DNA from: Peribacillus simplex
GTDB lineage: Bacteria; Bacillota; Bacilli; Bacillales; DSM-1321
Assembly: GCF_001578185.1 (NCBI RefSeq)
Contig: NZ_CP011008.1
Location: forward strand, 3,128,001 to 3,192,000
Length of the DNA: 64,000 nt
Direction of reading: 5' to 3'
Part shown: positions 18,050-28,300 of the stretch, one piece after another
Layout of the letters: each line of letters starts with the position of its first letter
Numbering within the stretch: the first letter of the stretch is position 1
Made by a program: the position numbers and the translations under genes
Notes under the pieces: model-generated
The model's input: only the letters and a program-made list of their open reading frames with translations
Databases searched by the model: none
What the model was told of the DNA's origin: nothing

Positions 18050-18448
18050 AAACTCAGGCAAGAGGCCCTTTATTAGTTAAATGAGGCTAAAAGATAAGTC
18101 CTCCGCTTCTAAGCGATGTCTATGAAGAAAAGAGGGATAATTCTTTTAAAATTCTCCTTTCTATTAGTTTCAGGTTAATTGTAAAGAGCCGATGATTCAT
18201 TTAAGAATCATCGGCTCTATTCATTCAGAACTATGCGCTTTCTTCCAACCTAATATGAAGGAAATAAGATTAACCTTTATTTAAGACAAGAGATCATAAG
18301 GTTAACGAATCAATTTTTCACAAAAGGGAAGCCCCCTCTTCTCTTTCTGAAGGGGGGATTGCATCCCTTTAGTTGCAAAGAAAAAAAGCTGCCTCTTCCT
18401 TTCAAGACTCCCCAGAAATGAGCAGACTTTTTCAACATTTGTATATGA
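18050..18448. other. Intergenic stretch with two hairpins
   Basis: No gene. A perfect 14-bp stem (AGAGCCGATGATTC, 18185-18198, with 18205-18218) and a second stem at 18321-18348 (CCCCCT...AGGGGG) lie between the convergent secreted-protein gene and the quinone reductase. Either may terminate transcription although T-runs are poor. Confidence 0.6.
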
Positions 18449-19033
18449 TTATGAGAAATGGGAATTAATTGTATCTTCAACTTTCTCTAACATACCTTTA
18501 TATGAGTCTTCATCAAGGTAACCAATACTTCCGAATAGTAAATGTTCCACAGGTTCGATTCCAGTGAAATCGAATATCCCAATGTCGGAGGTAACTTTCA
18601 AGCCTGCTGTCATACCCACCTTATCGTAAACCTCGTTAGGCGTTCCGTGTGTATTGATAATAAAACCCTTTTTACCTTTTAATAACTTAATTATACCTTC
18701 TTCTCCAGCAGAATAAGCAAACCCAAATGCAAATACTCGGTCTACATACCCTTTAAGAATTGCTGGAAGACCAGTCCACCATATAGGGTAAATAAATGTT
18801 ATAACATCTGCTTCCGTAATAAATTCTTGTTCCGTTTTAATATCATTTGGAGTATTTCCTGCTTTCATAGCTGCTGAATCTTCTGGTTTCAGTACAGGTT
18901 GAAAATCAAGTGCATATAAATCACGGACAACAACTTCGTGACCGTTTTTCTTTAATGCATGAACTGCTGTTTCTAAAATAGAGTGATTTAAGCTTTCAGG
19001 GTTTGGATGTGCATAAACAACTAGGTGCTTCAT
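18449..19033 (-). CDS. NAD(P)H:quinone oxidoreductase, flavodoxin-like
   Basis: 194 aa, KefF/YwrO/NQO1-type FMN or FAD enzyme that reduces quinones by two electrons. Motifs: VVYAHPNPESLNHSI (flavin phosphate loop), VITFIYPIWWTGLPAILKGYVDRVFAFGFAY (flavin ring loop) and GTPNEVY. Monocistronic, with ATCCTCC complement (GGAGGAT) before the ATG and a 15-bp palindrome just upstream, so it is probably induced by electrophiles or quinones through a MarR/HxlR-type repressor encoded elsewhere (inference). Confidence 0.92.
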   Translation of the reverse strand: MKHLVVYAHPNPESLNHSILETAVHALKKNGHEVVVRDLYALDFQPVLKPEDSAAMKAGNTPNDIKTEQEFITEADVITFIYPIWWTGLPAILKGYVDRVFAFGFAYSAGEEGIIKLLKGKKGFIINTHGTPNEVYDKVGMTAGLKVTSDIGIFDFTGIEPVEHLLFGSIGYLDEDSYKGMLEKVEDTINSHFS

Positions 19034-19064
19034 TTAAAATATCCTCCAATTATTTAATAATTTT

Positions 19065-19099
19065 CACTATAATATTAGGCTTTACCTAATATTATAGTG
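19065..19099. promoter_or_regulatory. 15-bp perfect inverted repeat, likely operator
   Basis: CACTATAATATTAGG (19065-19079), loop CTTTA, then the exact complement (19085-19099). It lies 32 bases upstream of the quinone reductase start and overlaps the expected -10 region. No adjacent regulator gene exists. Confidence 0.7.
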
Positions 19100-19501
19100 T
19101 TAGACATTTTTTTAAAGTAGTCATTTTCTTAAAACATAGTCACAAATTATCAATCCCACAAAGGAAATGGAGTTCGTGGAATGCAAAAGGCATCCTTTAT
19201 GAAAAAAAGAGGATTTATGTACTATTCAACGGTAGCTGATTCAGATATTTTTTGTATACAGGAAATATCATTACAACAGACCAATGACGTTAGAACTAGA
19301 ATACCATCAAGTGAATTATAAACCCCACTACTATATTAGACTTATTATCAACAAAGCCAATGGTTCTCTACATCAATTGCTCCTTATTTAATTCTCCCAG
19401 TACTGAATTCCCTCTTTATTAGCTACTCTCTCCTTCCATTTAGTTGCAATGACATCTGGGGACTAAATAAAAAACAATCAAAAATGTGCTCTACTTTATG
19501 G
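19100..19501. other. Intergenic stretch, no gene seen
   Basis: AT-rich, with stops in all frames at short distance. Nothing recognised. Confidence 0.5.
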
Positions 19502-20125
19502 TTATAGTGTGACTGAACAGGATCCAATTTCATTTCCACCCCAGTTTAGTGAAAGCTTGTCTTGATCTGAAAGAGGACCGACGCCACTTGGAGTACCGGT
19601 AAAAATAATATCGCCTTTTCCAAGCCCAAAATGTTCTGCTGTAAACTCGATTATCGTTTGCAAATCAAAAAGTAAGTCTTTAATATTTCCGACTTGTACA
19701 CGCTCTCCATTTTTTAAAAGAGAAAAATCTAATTGTTCACATGCTTTGACACCCTGAAATGGAATAAAATCACTAACAACAGCTGAATTTTTAAATCCTT
19801 TAGCCAAAAGCCAAGGATGCTGTTTTTGCTTTAACTGTGATTGAACATCTCTAAGTGTTAAATCCAACCCAATGGCCATAGCATCAACTATTTCATCTAC
19901 TTTCATTCCTGTTTGGAACTGCTTTGCGATATGTATGACAAGTTCTGTTTCATAGTGAATGGAACCCTGATTACTTGGCAACGTAATTAACTGGCCATTT
20001 GCTTCTGCAAGCGAATGAGTTGGTTTTGAAAATAAAAAAGGGGAAGTTGGTATTTCATTATTTAATTCTTTTGCATGTAAAGCATAGTTTCGACCTACAC
20101 AATAGATATTTTTAATGTCTTTCAT
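19502..20125 (-). CDS. Fumarylacetoacetate hydrolase-family protein
   Basis: 207 aa FAH-fold enzyme acting on keto or oxaloacetate-like acids. Family motifs: NIYCVGRNYALHAKEL, PFLFSKPTHSL, HYETELVIHIAK (metal-binding Glu residues), GLDLTLRDVQ and GKGDIIFTGTPSGVGPL. Start at 20125 (MKDIKNIYC) follows GAGTGAG; an earlier ATG at 20161 lacks a site. Single gene. Exact substrate not predictable. Confidence 0.9.
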   Translation of the reverse strand: MKDIKNIYCVGRNYALHAKELNNEIPTSPFLFSKPTHSLAEANGQLITLPSNQGSIHYETELVIHIAKQFQTGMKVDEIVDAMAIGLDLTLRDVQSQLKQKQHPWLLAKGFKNSAVVSDFIPFQGVKACEQLDFSLLKNGERVQVGNIKDLLFDLQTIIEFTAEHFGLGKGDIIFTGTPSGVGPLSDQDKLSLNWGGNEIGSCSVTL

Positions 20126-20444
20126 TATTAAACTCACTCTTTTCTTTAAATGTAATTTCATGCTAAAAAATGTAATGATTCGATAGTAACAGGAACATAC
20201 TCTAATAATCTTAAATATATTTTATATTTTTCTGACTTTTTATACAACCGTACTAACTATTAAAGAAGACCAAATTGAATAACATAATTCGTTTTATCAA
20301 GTATGTTCGACGATGTAGGGTTTCTGAGTAGAAGCGATGCATATATTTAAAATGAAGCAGACTCCCCATAGGGGGAAGACTGCTCAAAGTCTTAAGGAAT
20401 TGTTATTTCCTCTTGTTTAACAACTACGATTTCTTTTTTTGTGA
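20126..20444. other. Intergenic stretch before IS6 remnant
   Basis: No gene. A weak hairpin at 20357-20383 (GCAGACTCCCC/GGGGGAAGACTGC) could be a decayed terminator or element end. Confidence 0.4.
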
Positions 20445-20836
20445 AGCATTCCCTCCGACTTGGTACGGTACAACTTGAACTTTCGTGATTTGGTGGAAAT
20501 GATGGAGGAGGAACTAGGCTTATCCGTTGCTCATACAACGATTATGCGTTGGGTTCATCAGTATGGTCCTGAATTAGATAAACGTATCCGTCTCATCTAA
20601 AGGCAAACCAATAAACTCTTGGAGTGTCGATGAAACATATATAAAAGTAAAAAGTCAATGGATGTACCTGTATCGTGCTGTCGATTCGAAAGGAAATACC
20701 ATCGATTTTTTCCTAAGCAAATCAAGAAACCACAAGGCTGCAAAGCGATTCTTCAAGAAATCTTTGCAGTCTTTTCATATTTCTGAGCCTCGTGTCGTGA
20801 CAGTCGATAAGAATCCAGCTTATCCTATAGCAGGAA
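20445..20836 (+). pseudogene. IS6-family transposase remnant
   Basis: Frames read RYNLNFRDLVEMMEEELGLS, VAHTTIMRWVHQYGPELDKR, then after a frameshift near 20600 SWSVDETYIKVKSQWMYLYR, AVDSKGNTIDFFLS and VVTVDKNPAYPIA. These are the helix-turn-helix and first DDE aspartates of IS6/IS240-type transposases. The N-terminus is missing and the gene is cut at ~20836 by the 3' end of a group II intron on the opposite strand. Confidence 0.85.
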
Positions 20837-21660
20837 ATAAAGTAGGGAAACCACTCTCATGGCTTCCCCCTTTTCAAACCGTACGTGCCCTATTAAGGCA
20901 TACGGCTTACCCATATGTTATTAATGTTTATCAAGAGGATTCTTTCCAGGCATTTTGCATCTTTTGGAGTCGGTGAGGAGTATATTTGATAAGTCAATGA
21001 GCTCTTTATCTCCCTTTAATTTTAGTTTCCAATCTCTCACTTTTTGCCGGATTGATTTCTTGAAATTTATTACTGATGGCGGGTGTGAAATTCACAAAAA
21101 GTTTTCCCCACCTATATTTCGACAGCCTTGGTCTGAACGTGTATCCTAGAAAATCAAACGCTATGTTTTCATGTTTTTCTTTTCTATCTGCATCCTTACA
21201 ATAGACATTTTCGTTTTTGCTGGATGTATTCTTTCATTCTCTTGTTAAGCGATTCAAGCAAATTCTTCGCTTCTTCCTCTATCTTGCAGTGGATGACTGC
21301 TTCATCTGCATATCTAGCGAACGGATTGTTTGGATGATAAATAGCCATCCATTTATCAAACGTGTAATGTAGAAATAAATTTGCTAATACAGGGCTTATG
21401 ACAGGCCACCTTAAAATTGCTCTGTCTTCTAATTCATATGAAAGTTGCTGCAAGTGTTCATTCATGAAGGCATCCCCTTTTTCATTTTCAAAAATGAGCA
21501 TGCAAGCAATAGAAGAACGCAATTCATCTAAGAAATTGCTAACGCTTTTTATTATTTGTTCCTTTATTAACACTTCGGTAATTTTGGTCAGTAAAAACCC
21601 TAATGACTTACATTCTTTTGGATCTCCGGATATGCCGATAAAGGGCGGTACACATTAGTC
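20837..21660 (-). mobile_element. 3' part of a group II intron with broken reverse transcriptase
   Basis: Minus-strand sequence contains reverse-transcriptase palm pieces: VISPVLANLFLHYTFDKW and PFARYADEAVIHCKIEEEAK (21196-21573; YADD is YADE here), then DFLGYTFRPR and GKLFVNFTPAISNK in another frame (21190-21060). The RNA 3' end is recognisable: a domain V hairpin with AGCCGTATGCC and GGCACGTACGG near 20866-20912, and domain VI with stem GGGAAGCCA/TGGTTTCCC ending TACTTTAT at ~20837. The 5' half is missing and there are frameshifts, so it is dead. Confidence 0.85.
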
Positions 21661-21710
21661 ATGTTCAATATGTACCGTACTTCATTTTTAAAAGTTTTTC
21701 CATTTTGGTC

Positions 21711-23201
21711 TTAATAACGTATACTTTCTGCGTTTTGTTGGTTGGACCCCTTTTTAATCGGTATATTTTTTGAAGCTAAACTTACAATAATGGTTATTAC
21801 AATATTTATTAATAATGCTATGGCTCCTGTACTAATGTCGTTAATAGTGTGTGGGACTGTTGGGAAAAAGGTTGCAATTTTTATATTGAAAATCGTAGCA
21901 TACAATACAATGAGCACTCCTGTAATAATTCCAGTCATTGCGCCATATTTATTAATATAATTTTTTGAGGAAAAGCTAAGGAATAATGCAGGTGCCAATT
22001 GTGCGATAAGACTGTATGACATGATGTTTAACACTGCAAGTGCTTCCCCGCCAGATACGGTGAAGATTAAAGCAGTCAAAGAAAGGATAATGATGAATAT
22101 TTTTGAGGCTACTAACTGTTGTTTTTCTGTAGCTTTTGGAACAAAAACATTGTAAACCCCTTTTGTTAAGCCAACAGATGCAGACAATAACATAACAGAT
22201 GCTGGTACTAAAGCCGTTAGTAAACCAGCTGCTCCAAGTATTCCAATGACCCAAGGATCAAATGTTTGAATAGATAATCTTAAAAGAGCAAGATCTCCAT
22301 CAGCTCCTTGTAAACCAGGAATTTTTACGATAGCTGAATAGCCAATAAAAAAAACAAACAGTAATAATATGGTGTATAAAGGTAGGGTAATTGCATTTCT
22401 GCGAAGTGATTTTTCACCATTTGCTGAGAAAACCACTGAGAAAGAAGTCGGCAATAAATAAAAAGATATTGCATTTAAAAGGATAGTAGAGATAAACCAC
22501 GGTATACTTAGTCCCTGATTGGCTAACGTTAACAATTCAGGTTTAACATCCTGAACAGACTTAAACATTTGCTGAATTCCGCCAAAATAGTGGATTGGGA
22601 TGTATATACCTATAAAAATAACTACTCCCAAAATCATAATATCTTTAAGCACAGCTGTCCAAGCTGAGCCATGAATACCAGATAATATTACATATGTTGT
22701 AATAACTATTGCACCTATAACACTTGCAACTACTGGTGAAATAGCTCCGTAAGAAGCTTCTGAAACAATGATCCCTAACCCTTTCATTTGTATACAAATA
22801 TATGGTACAATCGCTAAACTTCCCACAATAGCTACTATAATACCCATTGCTCGACTATCGTATTTAGATGCAAAATAGTCAGGTTGTGAAAGGATTCCAT
22901 GTTCTTTACCGTATCTCCAAATCTTAGGTGCAATCCAATAAGATATGATATATGCTAGAAATATGTACGTTGGCACATAATATGCAGCAGCACCTTTGGA
23001 ATACGTCCAGCCACTTGCGCCTAAAAAAGTAAAAGTCGTATAAACCTCTCCAGCTATTAATAGAAATAAGAACAAGCTTCCAAAACCCCTGCCACCAACT
23101 GAAAATTGCTGCAAGTTCATATCTTTTCCTCTTCTTGCTGCTATCCCAGTATAAAGAGCTAGGATTAAGAAAATGAAAATAATAAATAATGATATATTCA
23201 T
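21711..23201 (-). CDS. Sodium:solute symporter (SSS family)
   Basis: 496 aa, ~13 membrane helices. The start LYTGIAARRGKDMNLQQFSVGGRGFG, AGEVYTTFTFLGASGWTY, and GIHGSAWTAVLKDIMILG match SSS transporters such as the PutP/PanF branch. The start codon overlaps the stop of the DUF3311 gene (ATGA), a known gene pair. Substrate unknown; being in the amine/amino-acid island, an amino acid, amide or organic acid is likely. Confidence 0.9.
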   Translation of the reverse strand: MNISLFIIFIFLILALYTGIAARRGKDMNLQQFSVGGRGFGSLFLFLLIAGEVYTTFTFLGASGWTYSKGAAAYYVPTYIFLAYIISYWIAPKIWRYGKEHGILSQPDYFASKYDSRAMGIIVAIVGSLAIVPYICIQMKGLGIIVSEASYGAISPVVASVIGAIVITTYVILSGIHGSAWTAVLKDIMILGVVIFIGIYIPIHYFGGIQQMFKSVQDVKPELLTLANQGLSIPWFISTILLNAISFYLLPTSFSVVFSANGEKSLRRNAITLPLYTILLLFVFFIGYSAIVKIPGLQGADGDLALLRLSIQTFDPWVIGILGAAGLLTALVPASVMLLSASVGLTKGVYNVFVPKATEKQQLVASKIFIIILSLTALIFTVSGGEALAVLNIMSYSLIAQLAPALFLSFSSKNYINKYGAMTGIITGVLIVLYATIFNIKIATFFPTVPHTINDISTGAIALLINIVITIIVSLASKNIPIKKGSNQQNAESIRY

Positions 23202-23398
23202 TCTGTCTCACTCCCTTGATTATCAGGATCAAGCATATAAACAATGGTTAAAATAATCGAGGAAAGTACCATCCAAAATACAATCCAAAATAAAAGAAAA
23301 GGCATTCCTAACACGTAAGGCTCAATTTTATTTGCAAATGGCAAGAATCCTACAAACCCTATAAAAGGGATTAAGAGTAAGAGTTTAATATATTTCAA
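23198..23398 (-). CDS. DUF3311 small membrane protein
   Basis: 66 aa with two hydrophobic helices (LLLLIPFIGFVGFLPFANK and PFLLFWIVFWMVLSSIILT). The pattern and its 4-base overlap with an SSS symporter are characteristic of DUF3311, thought to be an accessory subunit. TTG start, GGAGG 11 bases upstream. Confidence 0.85.
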   Translation of the reverse strand: MKYIKLLLLIPFIGFVGFLPFANKIEPYVLGMPFLLFWIVFWMVLSSIILTIVYMLDPDNQGSETE

Positions 23399-23452
23399 AA
23401 TATGCTCGACCTCCTATAGTTTGAATTTTTATGGATTAAGAGCAAATATCAT

Positions 23453-23526
23453 AAAAGGATTTGTTAATAGAATGATGTGAAATTAATAGAATTGTAATGA
23501 AACTCCTTTTATTAACAAATCCTTTT
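23453..23526. repeat. 17-bp inverted repeat with long loop
   Basis: AAAAGGATTTGTTAATA (23453-23469) is exactly complementary to 23510-23526. It fills the gap between the amidohydrolase stop and the DUF3311 gene and may be a terminator/attenuator that separates the two. Confidence 0.6.
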
Positions 23527-23534
23527 GCTTGGAA

Positions 23535-25160
23535 CTAATTTTTCATTATTAAATCATTCTCCTTTTGATAGACAATTTCTCCATCAATAATCGTTGTCTC
23601 CACTTTCAAATCCTTAATACGGTCTTGTTCAGCTTTTAAAATACTGTCATTTAATATAACTAAATCAGCTAGTTTCCCTACCTCTAGGCTGCCTTTTATA
23701 TCTTCTTCAAAACTTGCATAAGCGCCATTCCATGTGTAAAGTTTAATAGCTTCTAGTACACTAATGGATTGATTAGTGCCAATTTCGGCTCCAAATCGGC
23801 TTTTTCTATTAACTGCAGTATGAATTCCTAATAAAGGGTTATAATCAGTAACCGGTGCATCTGAACTACCCGCTGCAACAATATTTTTATCTATATAATC
23901 ACGAGCAGCGTACATATAATTAACACGTTCGCCATAATTGTGTACATATATCTCGCCATATTCATATGGAAATGGTGGGTTTGGAATAGGGATGACTTCA
24001 AGTTGTTTCATTCTTTCTTGTAAATCTGGGGTTGAAATCCCTGCATGCTCGATTCGATGACGGTGATTTTTCCTTGGAGCTTCTTTTAACGCTCTTTCTA
24101 CGCAATTTAAATACATTTCAATGGCTTTATCACCTTGAGCGTGTACGGTAATTTGATAGCCTTTTTTATGTGCTTCACCTAGAACTTTGTATATTTCTTC
24201 CTCACTATAATAAAGAATCCCGGAATTGTTAGAATCGCTGGAGTAGGGTTCTCGAGTTGCAATGGTAGGTCCGGTGCTACTTCCATCTGTAAACAATTTA
24301 GCTGGTCCAACTTTGAATCTCTCATCTCCGGTCCCAGTTACCACACCAGCTTCGACCATTTTATTTACAAATTCATGGGAGTTATTTACCTGACATATCA
24401 TTGCATATATACGGACACGAATATCCTTACTTTTCACAGCTTGTTGCAGTAAACGATAACTCTCAGCACCGTTTCCACCTGCATCATGTATACTTGTTAT
24501 GCCGGCTGCAACGAAATGGTCTGATGCAATTTTCACAGCCTTCATCAGTTCACTTTCTGTATAACTTGCAACCTCGTTCATACCCATATTTGCTGCTTCA
24601 ATTAACTTTCCTGTAAGCCTTCCAGCCTGATTCTTTTCAATAATTCCCCCATTAGGATCCGGTGTGTTCTCGTTAATTTGCGCAATTTCTAATGCTTTGC
24701 TGTTCACCACGCTTATATGGTGGCAAGTACGGGATACAATAATGGGGTGTTCAACTGAAATCTCATCCAGCTCAGCGATTGTTGGATAGCGCTTTTCCTT
24801 CATAGAGGTTTCATTAAAGCCCCAAGCACGTATCCATTCACCTTTAGGAGTTTCTAAGGCTTTCTTTTTAAGGTCATCTAACAAAGCCTCGATAGAATCG
24901 ATATGTTCAGCTTTACAACTTACCGCCAACTGATTCTCCCCATAAGAAATGAGGTGAATATGTGAATCAATGAATCCCGGAAGAAGCGTTTTTCCTTGCA
25001 GGTCAATTACATTCGTATTTTCTCCTATAAAACTCTTAACCTCCTGATTTGAACCAACAACTGCAATCCGATTATTTTTTATTGCTACAGCTTCGACTAC
25101 TAAATTCTTTTGATCTACTGTAATAACTTCTCCATTTATCAATACAACATCAGCTTTCAT
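23535..25160 (-). CDS. Amidohydrolase family protein (YtcJ-like)
   Basis: 541 aa metal-dependent hydrolase of the amidohydrolase_3 group. GKTLLPGFIDSHIHLISYGE gives the HxH metal site, VHAQGDKAIEMYL and HRIEHAGIS further metal ligands, and AGSSDAPVTDYNPLLG the catalytic Asp. A C-terminal beta segment (GKLADLVILNDSI) is typical. It would hydrolyse an amide or related bond, perhaps releasing the amine or amino acid used by the island. Start follows AAGGGATGAG. 110 bases after the aminotransferase gene. Confidence 0.9.
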   Translation of the reverse strand: MKADVVLINGEVITVDQKNLVVEAVAIKNNRIAVVGSNQEVKSFIGENTNVIDLQGKTLLPGFIDSHIHLISYGENQLAVSCKAEHIDSIEALLDDLKKKALETPKGEWIRAWGFNETSMKEKRYPTIAELDEISVEHPIIVSRTCHHISVVNSKALEIAQINENTPDPNGGIIEKNQAGRLTGKLIEAANMGMNEVASYTESELMKAVKIASDHFVAAGITSIHDAGGNGAESYRLLQQAVKSKDIRVRIYAMICQVNNSHEFVNKMVEAGVVTGTGDERFKVGPAKLFTDGSSTGPTIATREPYSSDSNNSGILYYSEEEIYKVLGEAHKKGYQITVHAQGDKAIEMYLNCVERALKEAPRKNHRHRIEHAGISTPDLQERMKQLEVIPIPNPPFPYEYGEIYVHNYGERVNYMYAARDYIDKNIVAAGSSDAPVTDYNPLLGIHTAVNRKSRFGAEIGTNQSISVLEAIKLYTWNGAYASFEEDIKGSLEVGKLADLVILNDSILKAEQDRIKDLKVETTIIDGEIVYQKENDLIMKN

Positions 25161-25270
25161 AAACTCATCCCTTTCAGAGTTCCTCTTTTAGAGTGTTTAG
25201 ATCAGTATTTAAAAAAGTTTTATCTCTCGATGTGCAATTCCGTGTTTTAACAAGATTTATCAATAATTAG

Positions 25271-26626
25271 TTAAAGTTGAGATAAACATTCTTTTATTGT
25301 TTTAACAATAAAAGTAAAGTCTTCTTCTGTGATGCTTAATGGAGGAGCAAGCTGCAAAATATTATTGTATCCTGCAACGGTGTCACCATTTTTACCGATA
25401 ATCAGTCCCTTTTCTTTACAAGCATTGATGACTTTGTTCACCTTTTCAATGGCAGCCGGTTCTTTTGTTTGCTTATCTTCCACTAGTTCAATACCTAAAA
25501 GAAGGCCTTTTCCACGAACATCTCCTACGTTTGGATGCTCTTTTACATCCTCTAGTTCATATAACAGTCGTTCACCCAATTCATTGGAGCGTTCAATGAG
25601 TTTCTCATTCTCCATGATTTCCAAATTCTTCAGAGCCAGAGCGCAGGCAGCAGGATTTCCTCCGAACGTATTCACATGACGGAAGCGGTCATAATCTTCA
25701 CTGCCTATGTATGCCTCATAAATCTCTCGTCTGACTGCCGTTGCTGACAAAGGAAGATATGCACTTGTAATACCTTTTGCCATTGTAATGATATCTGGTT
25801 TGACGTCATAGTTCATAAATCCAAACGGTTGCCCTGTCCGGCCAAATCCACATATCACTTCATCACAAATGAGCAACGCACCGTGATTCTCACAAATCTC
25901 TTTAACCTTTGCCATATAACCATCAGGAGGCATTAATATTCCTCCACCAGTAATAATCGGCTCCATAATTACGCCGGCTACTGTTTGGCTTAGCTCCCAA
26001 GTCATGACACGATCGATTTCATCAGCACTTGCCAGTGTATGAACATCATCCGGGTTGCGGTACGTATCAGGCGGTGCTACATGCAGAAACCCTGGTGCTA
26101 ATGGTTCATATTTGTACTTTCGTTGTGCTTGACCTGTTGCTGCAAGAGCTCCCATTGAATTACCATGGTAAGCACGATAGCGTGAAATAAACTTATAGCG
26201 TCCATGGTCCCCTTTTTGCTGATAATATTGACGAGCAATTTTAAACGCCGTTTCATTCGCTTCCGACCCGCTGTTAGAAAAGAAAATGACATAATCATCA
26301 CCAAGCCATTCATTCAATTTTTCTGCTAACTTAATAGCAGGAACATGGCTTTGTGTCAGAGGAAAGTACGGCATTTCTTCAAGCTGTTCAAAAGCCGCTC
26401 TCGCAAGCTCCTTGCGGCCATACCCAACATTCACACACCAAAGACCGGACATACCGTCTAAATAACGATTTCCATCAATATCCGTCACCCATGCCCCTTG
26501 TGCTTTTGTGATAATTAAATTCGTTGGACTAGGAGCTGCTCCTCTCATTGCATGCCAAAGGTACTTTTCATCAGCTTTTTGTAAATTTTGTTTTTGTTCT
26601 GTCGCTTGCACAATCACCAACTCCAT
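25271..26626 (-). CDS. Class III omega-aminotransferase
   Basis: 451 aa PLP enzyme. Motifs: GLWCVNVGYGRKELARAAFEQ, FFSNSGSEANETAFKIARQY, AYHGNSMGALAATGQ, LLICDEVICGFGRTG and the Schiff-base lysine in ITMAKGITSAYLPL. Closest to beta-alanine/omega-amino-acid:pyruvate aminotransferases (YhxA type). With the adjacent semialdehyde dehydrogenase it could convert beta-alanine to malonate semialdehyde and then to acetyl-CoA. 30 bases downstream of that gene. Confidence 0.92.
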   Translation of the reverse strand: MELVIVQATEQKQNLQKADEKYLWHAMRGAAPSPTNLIITKAQGAWVTDIDGNRYLDGMSGLWCVNVGYGRKELARAAFEQLEEMPYFPLTQSHVPAIKLAEKLNEWLGDDYVIFFSNSGSEANETAFKIARQYYQQKGDHGRYKFISRYRAYHGNSMGALAATGQAQRKYKYEPLAPGFLHVAPPDTYRNPDDVHTLASADEIDRVMTWELSQTVAGVIMEPIITGGGILMPPDGYMAKVKEICENHGALLICDEVICGFGRTGQPFGFMNYDVKPDIITMAKGITSAYLPLSATAVRREIYEAYIGSEDYDRFRHVNTFGGNPAACALALKNLEIMENEKLIERSNELGERLLYELEDVKEHPNVGDVRGKGLLLGIELVEDKQTKEPAAIEKVNKVINACKEKGLIIGKNGDTVAGYNNILQLAPPLSITEEDFTFIVKTIKECLSQL

Positions 26627-26656
26627 TCTATCCTTTTATGATTTTACATCACTCTG

Positions 26657-28117
26657 TTAATAACGAGCGGTAAGCATTTTCTTGCGAGTATAGAATTCTA
26701 CGCCATCCTTTCCATTTGCATGGAGATCACCATAGAAGGATTTCTTATAACCTGAGAATGGGAAGAATGCCATTGGTGCAGGAACTCCAAGATTGACCCC
26801 AAGCATACCTGCATCAATTTCTTCACGGAATTCACGAATGGCTTTAGCGCTATTGGTGTACAGGCATGCACCATTTGCGAATGGCGATGCATTAGCAACA
26901 TTAATCGCTTCCGTCAAGTCTTTTACGCGTACAATAGAAAGAACCGGTGCGAAGATTTCGTCCTGCCAGATTTTCATTTCCTGTGTCACATTGTCAAAAA
27001 TCGTTGGGCCAACAAAATAACCTTGGCCGTTGGCTGCATCATCTTTACGTCCGTCACGAACAAGTGTCGCTCCCTGCTCTACACCGGATTGAATGTAGCC
27101 GATTGTCCGCTCTTTATGCCCTTCACGAATTACGGGACCGAGGAAAACGCCTTCTTCCAGGCCATTGCCGATGGTAATACTGTTAGCTGTTTGAAGCAGT
27201 CTATTAACGAGCTCATCTGCCACGTCTTCTTCCACGACAACAACAGCCGCCGCCATGCATCGTTCACCGGCAGAACCGAAGGCAGCATTTGTAATTTCTT
27301 TCGCTGCAGTACTAAGGTCCGCATCTTTTAATACGATCGAATGATTTTTTGCCCCCGCAAGAGCTTGTACACGTTTGCCGTTAGCTGCTGCTGTTTTATA
27401 TATATACTCAGCCACAGGTTGAGAACCAACGAAAGATATAGCCTTCACATCCTCATTGTCAATAATGCCATTAACAACGTCATGTGCACCATGCACAACA
27501 TTTAGTACTCCATCTGGAAGACCTGCTTCTTTAAACAGTTCAGCTAAGCGATTAACCAGCAATGGTGTTCTTTCAGATGGTTTTAATACAAACGTGTTTC
27601 CGCATGCAATTGCGAGTGGAAACATCCAGCATGGAACCATCATCGGAAAGTTAAATGGCGTTATTCCCCCGATTACTCCGATTGGGTAACGATACATCCC
27701 CGATTCAACACCAGTAGCAATATCCGGAAGTAGCTGACCCATCATTAAAGTGGGTGCACCTGCGGCAAATTCAACGCATTCAATCCCGCGTAACACTTCA
27801 CCGTAAGCTTCTTCATAACTTTTTCCGTTTTCTAGCGTAACGAGTTTAGCTAACTCATCCCAGTTTTCGACTAATAATTGTTGATAGCGAAATAGAATAC
27901 GAGCACGACGAGGAACTGCGACCTTTCTCCATGTTTTGAATGCCTCATTAGCAGTTGTAACAGCTCTATCCAAATCTTCTTTAGTCGAAAGCGGTACGCG
28001 AGCAATGACCTCTCCCGTTGCTGGATTTGGTACTTCTTCAACCTGTTTACTTGTGGATTCTATCCATTGTCCGCCAATATAATTTTTCAACGTTAATACA
28101 TTTTTCGTTACTGCCAT
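26657..28117 (-). CDS. mmsA: Methylmalonate/malonate-semialdehyde dehydrogenase (CoA-acylating)
   Basis: 486 aa, ALDH superfamily. The start [48 protein letters not shown] and the catalytic cysteine in [17 protein letters not shown] are diagnostic for IolA/MmsA enzymes, which make acetyl- or propionyl-CoA from malonate or methylmalonate semialdehyde with NAD+. GGAGG precedes the ATG. First gene of the mmsA-aminotransferase pair. A cre-like site lies 55 bases upstream. Confidence 0.93.
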   Translation of the reverse strand: MAVTKNVLTLKNYIGGQWIESTSKQVEEVPNPATGEVIARVPLSTKEDLDRAVTTANEAFKTWRKVAVPRRARILFRYQQLLVENWDELAKLVTLENGKSYEEAYGEVLRGIECVEFAAGAPTLMMGQLLPDIATGVESGMYRYPIGVIGGITPFNFPMMVPCWMFPLAIACGNTFVLKPSERTPLLVNRLAELFKEAGLPDGVLNVVHGAHDVVNGIIDNEDVKAISFVGSQPVAEYIYKTAAANGKRVQALAGAKNHSIVLKDADLSTAAKEITNAAFGSAGERCMAAAVVVVEEDVADELVNRLLQTANSITIGNGLEEGVFLGPVIREGHKERTIGYIQSGVEQGATLVRDGRKDDAANGQGYFVGPTIFDNVTQEMKIWQDEIFAPVLSIVRVKDLTEAINVANASPFANGACLYTNSAKAIREFREEIDAGMLGVNLGVPAPMAFFPFSGYKKSFYGDLHANGKDGVEFYTRKKMLTARY

Positions 28118-28171
28118 GGTGAAACCTCCTAATTTTAGATAACCGTCCTATGTATTTATTGAATCCATAAA

Positions 28172-28186
28172 AGAAAGCGTATTCAT
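28172..28186 (-). promoter_or_regulatory. Possible CcpA cre site
   Basis: Minus strand reads ATGAATACGCTTTCT, one mismatch from WTGNAANCGNWNNCW. Its place in the leader of mmsA would allow carbon catabolite repression. Sequence match only. Confidence 0.4.
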
Positions 28187-28300
28187 ATGACGGTTTGTAA
28201 ACTTATTTGCATAATTCTCACTATATTCCGTCAAAATCTAGTAAAATATTGACAACAGGAGCAGTTATCTGCTTAGCATTTGTCCCCTCCCCATTTCACA

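Noticed and set aside
18185..18350. Paired hairpins considered as a CRISPR-like or repeat array
   Set aside because: The two stems differ in sequence and there are no regular spacers.
28118..28300. Sigma-54 promoter for the mmsA-aminotransferase genes
   Set aside because: No GG-N10-GC pair at -24/-12 was found and no sigma-54 activator gene lies nearby.
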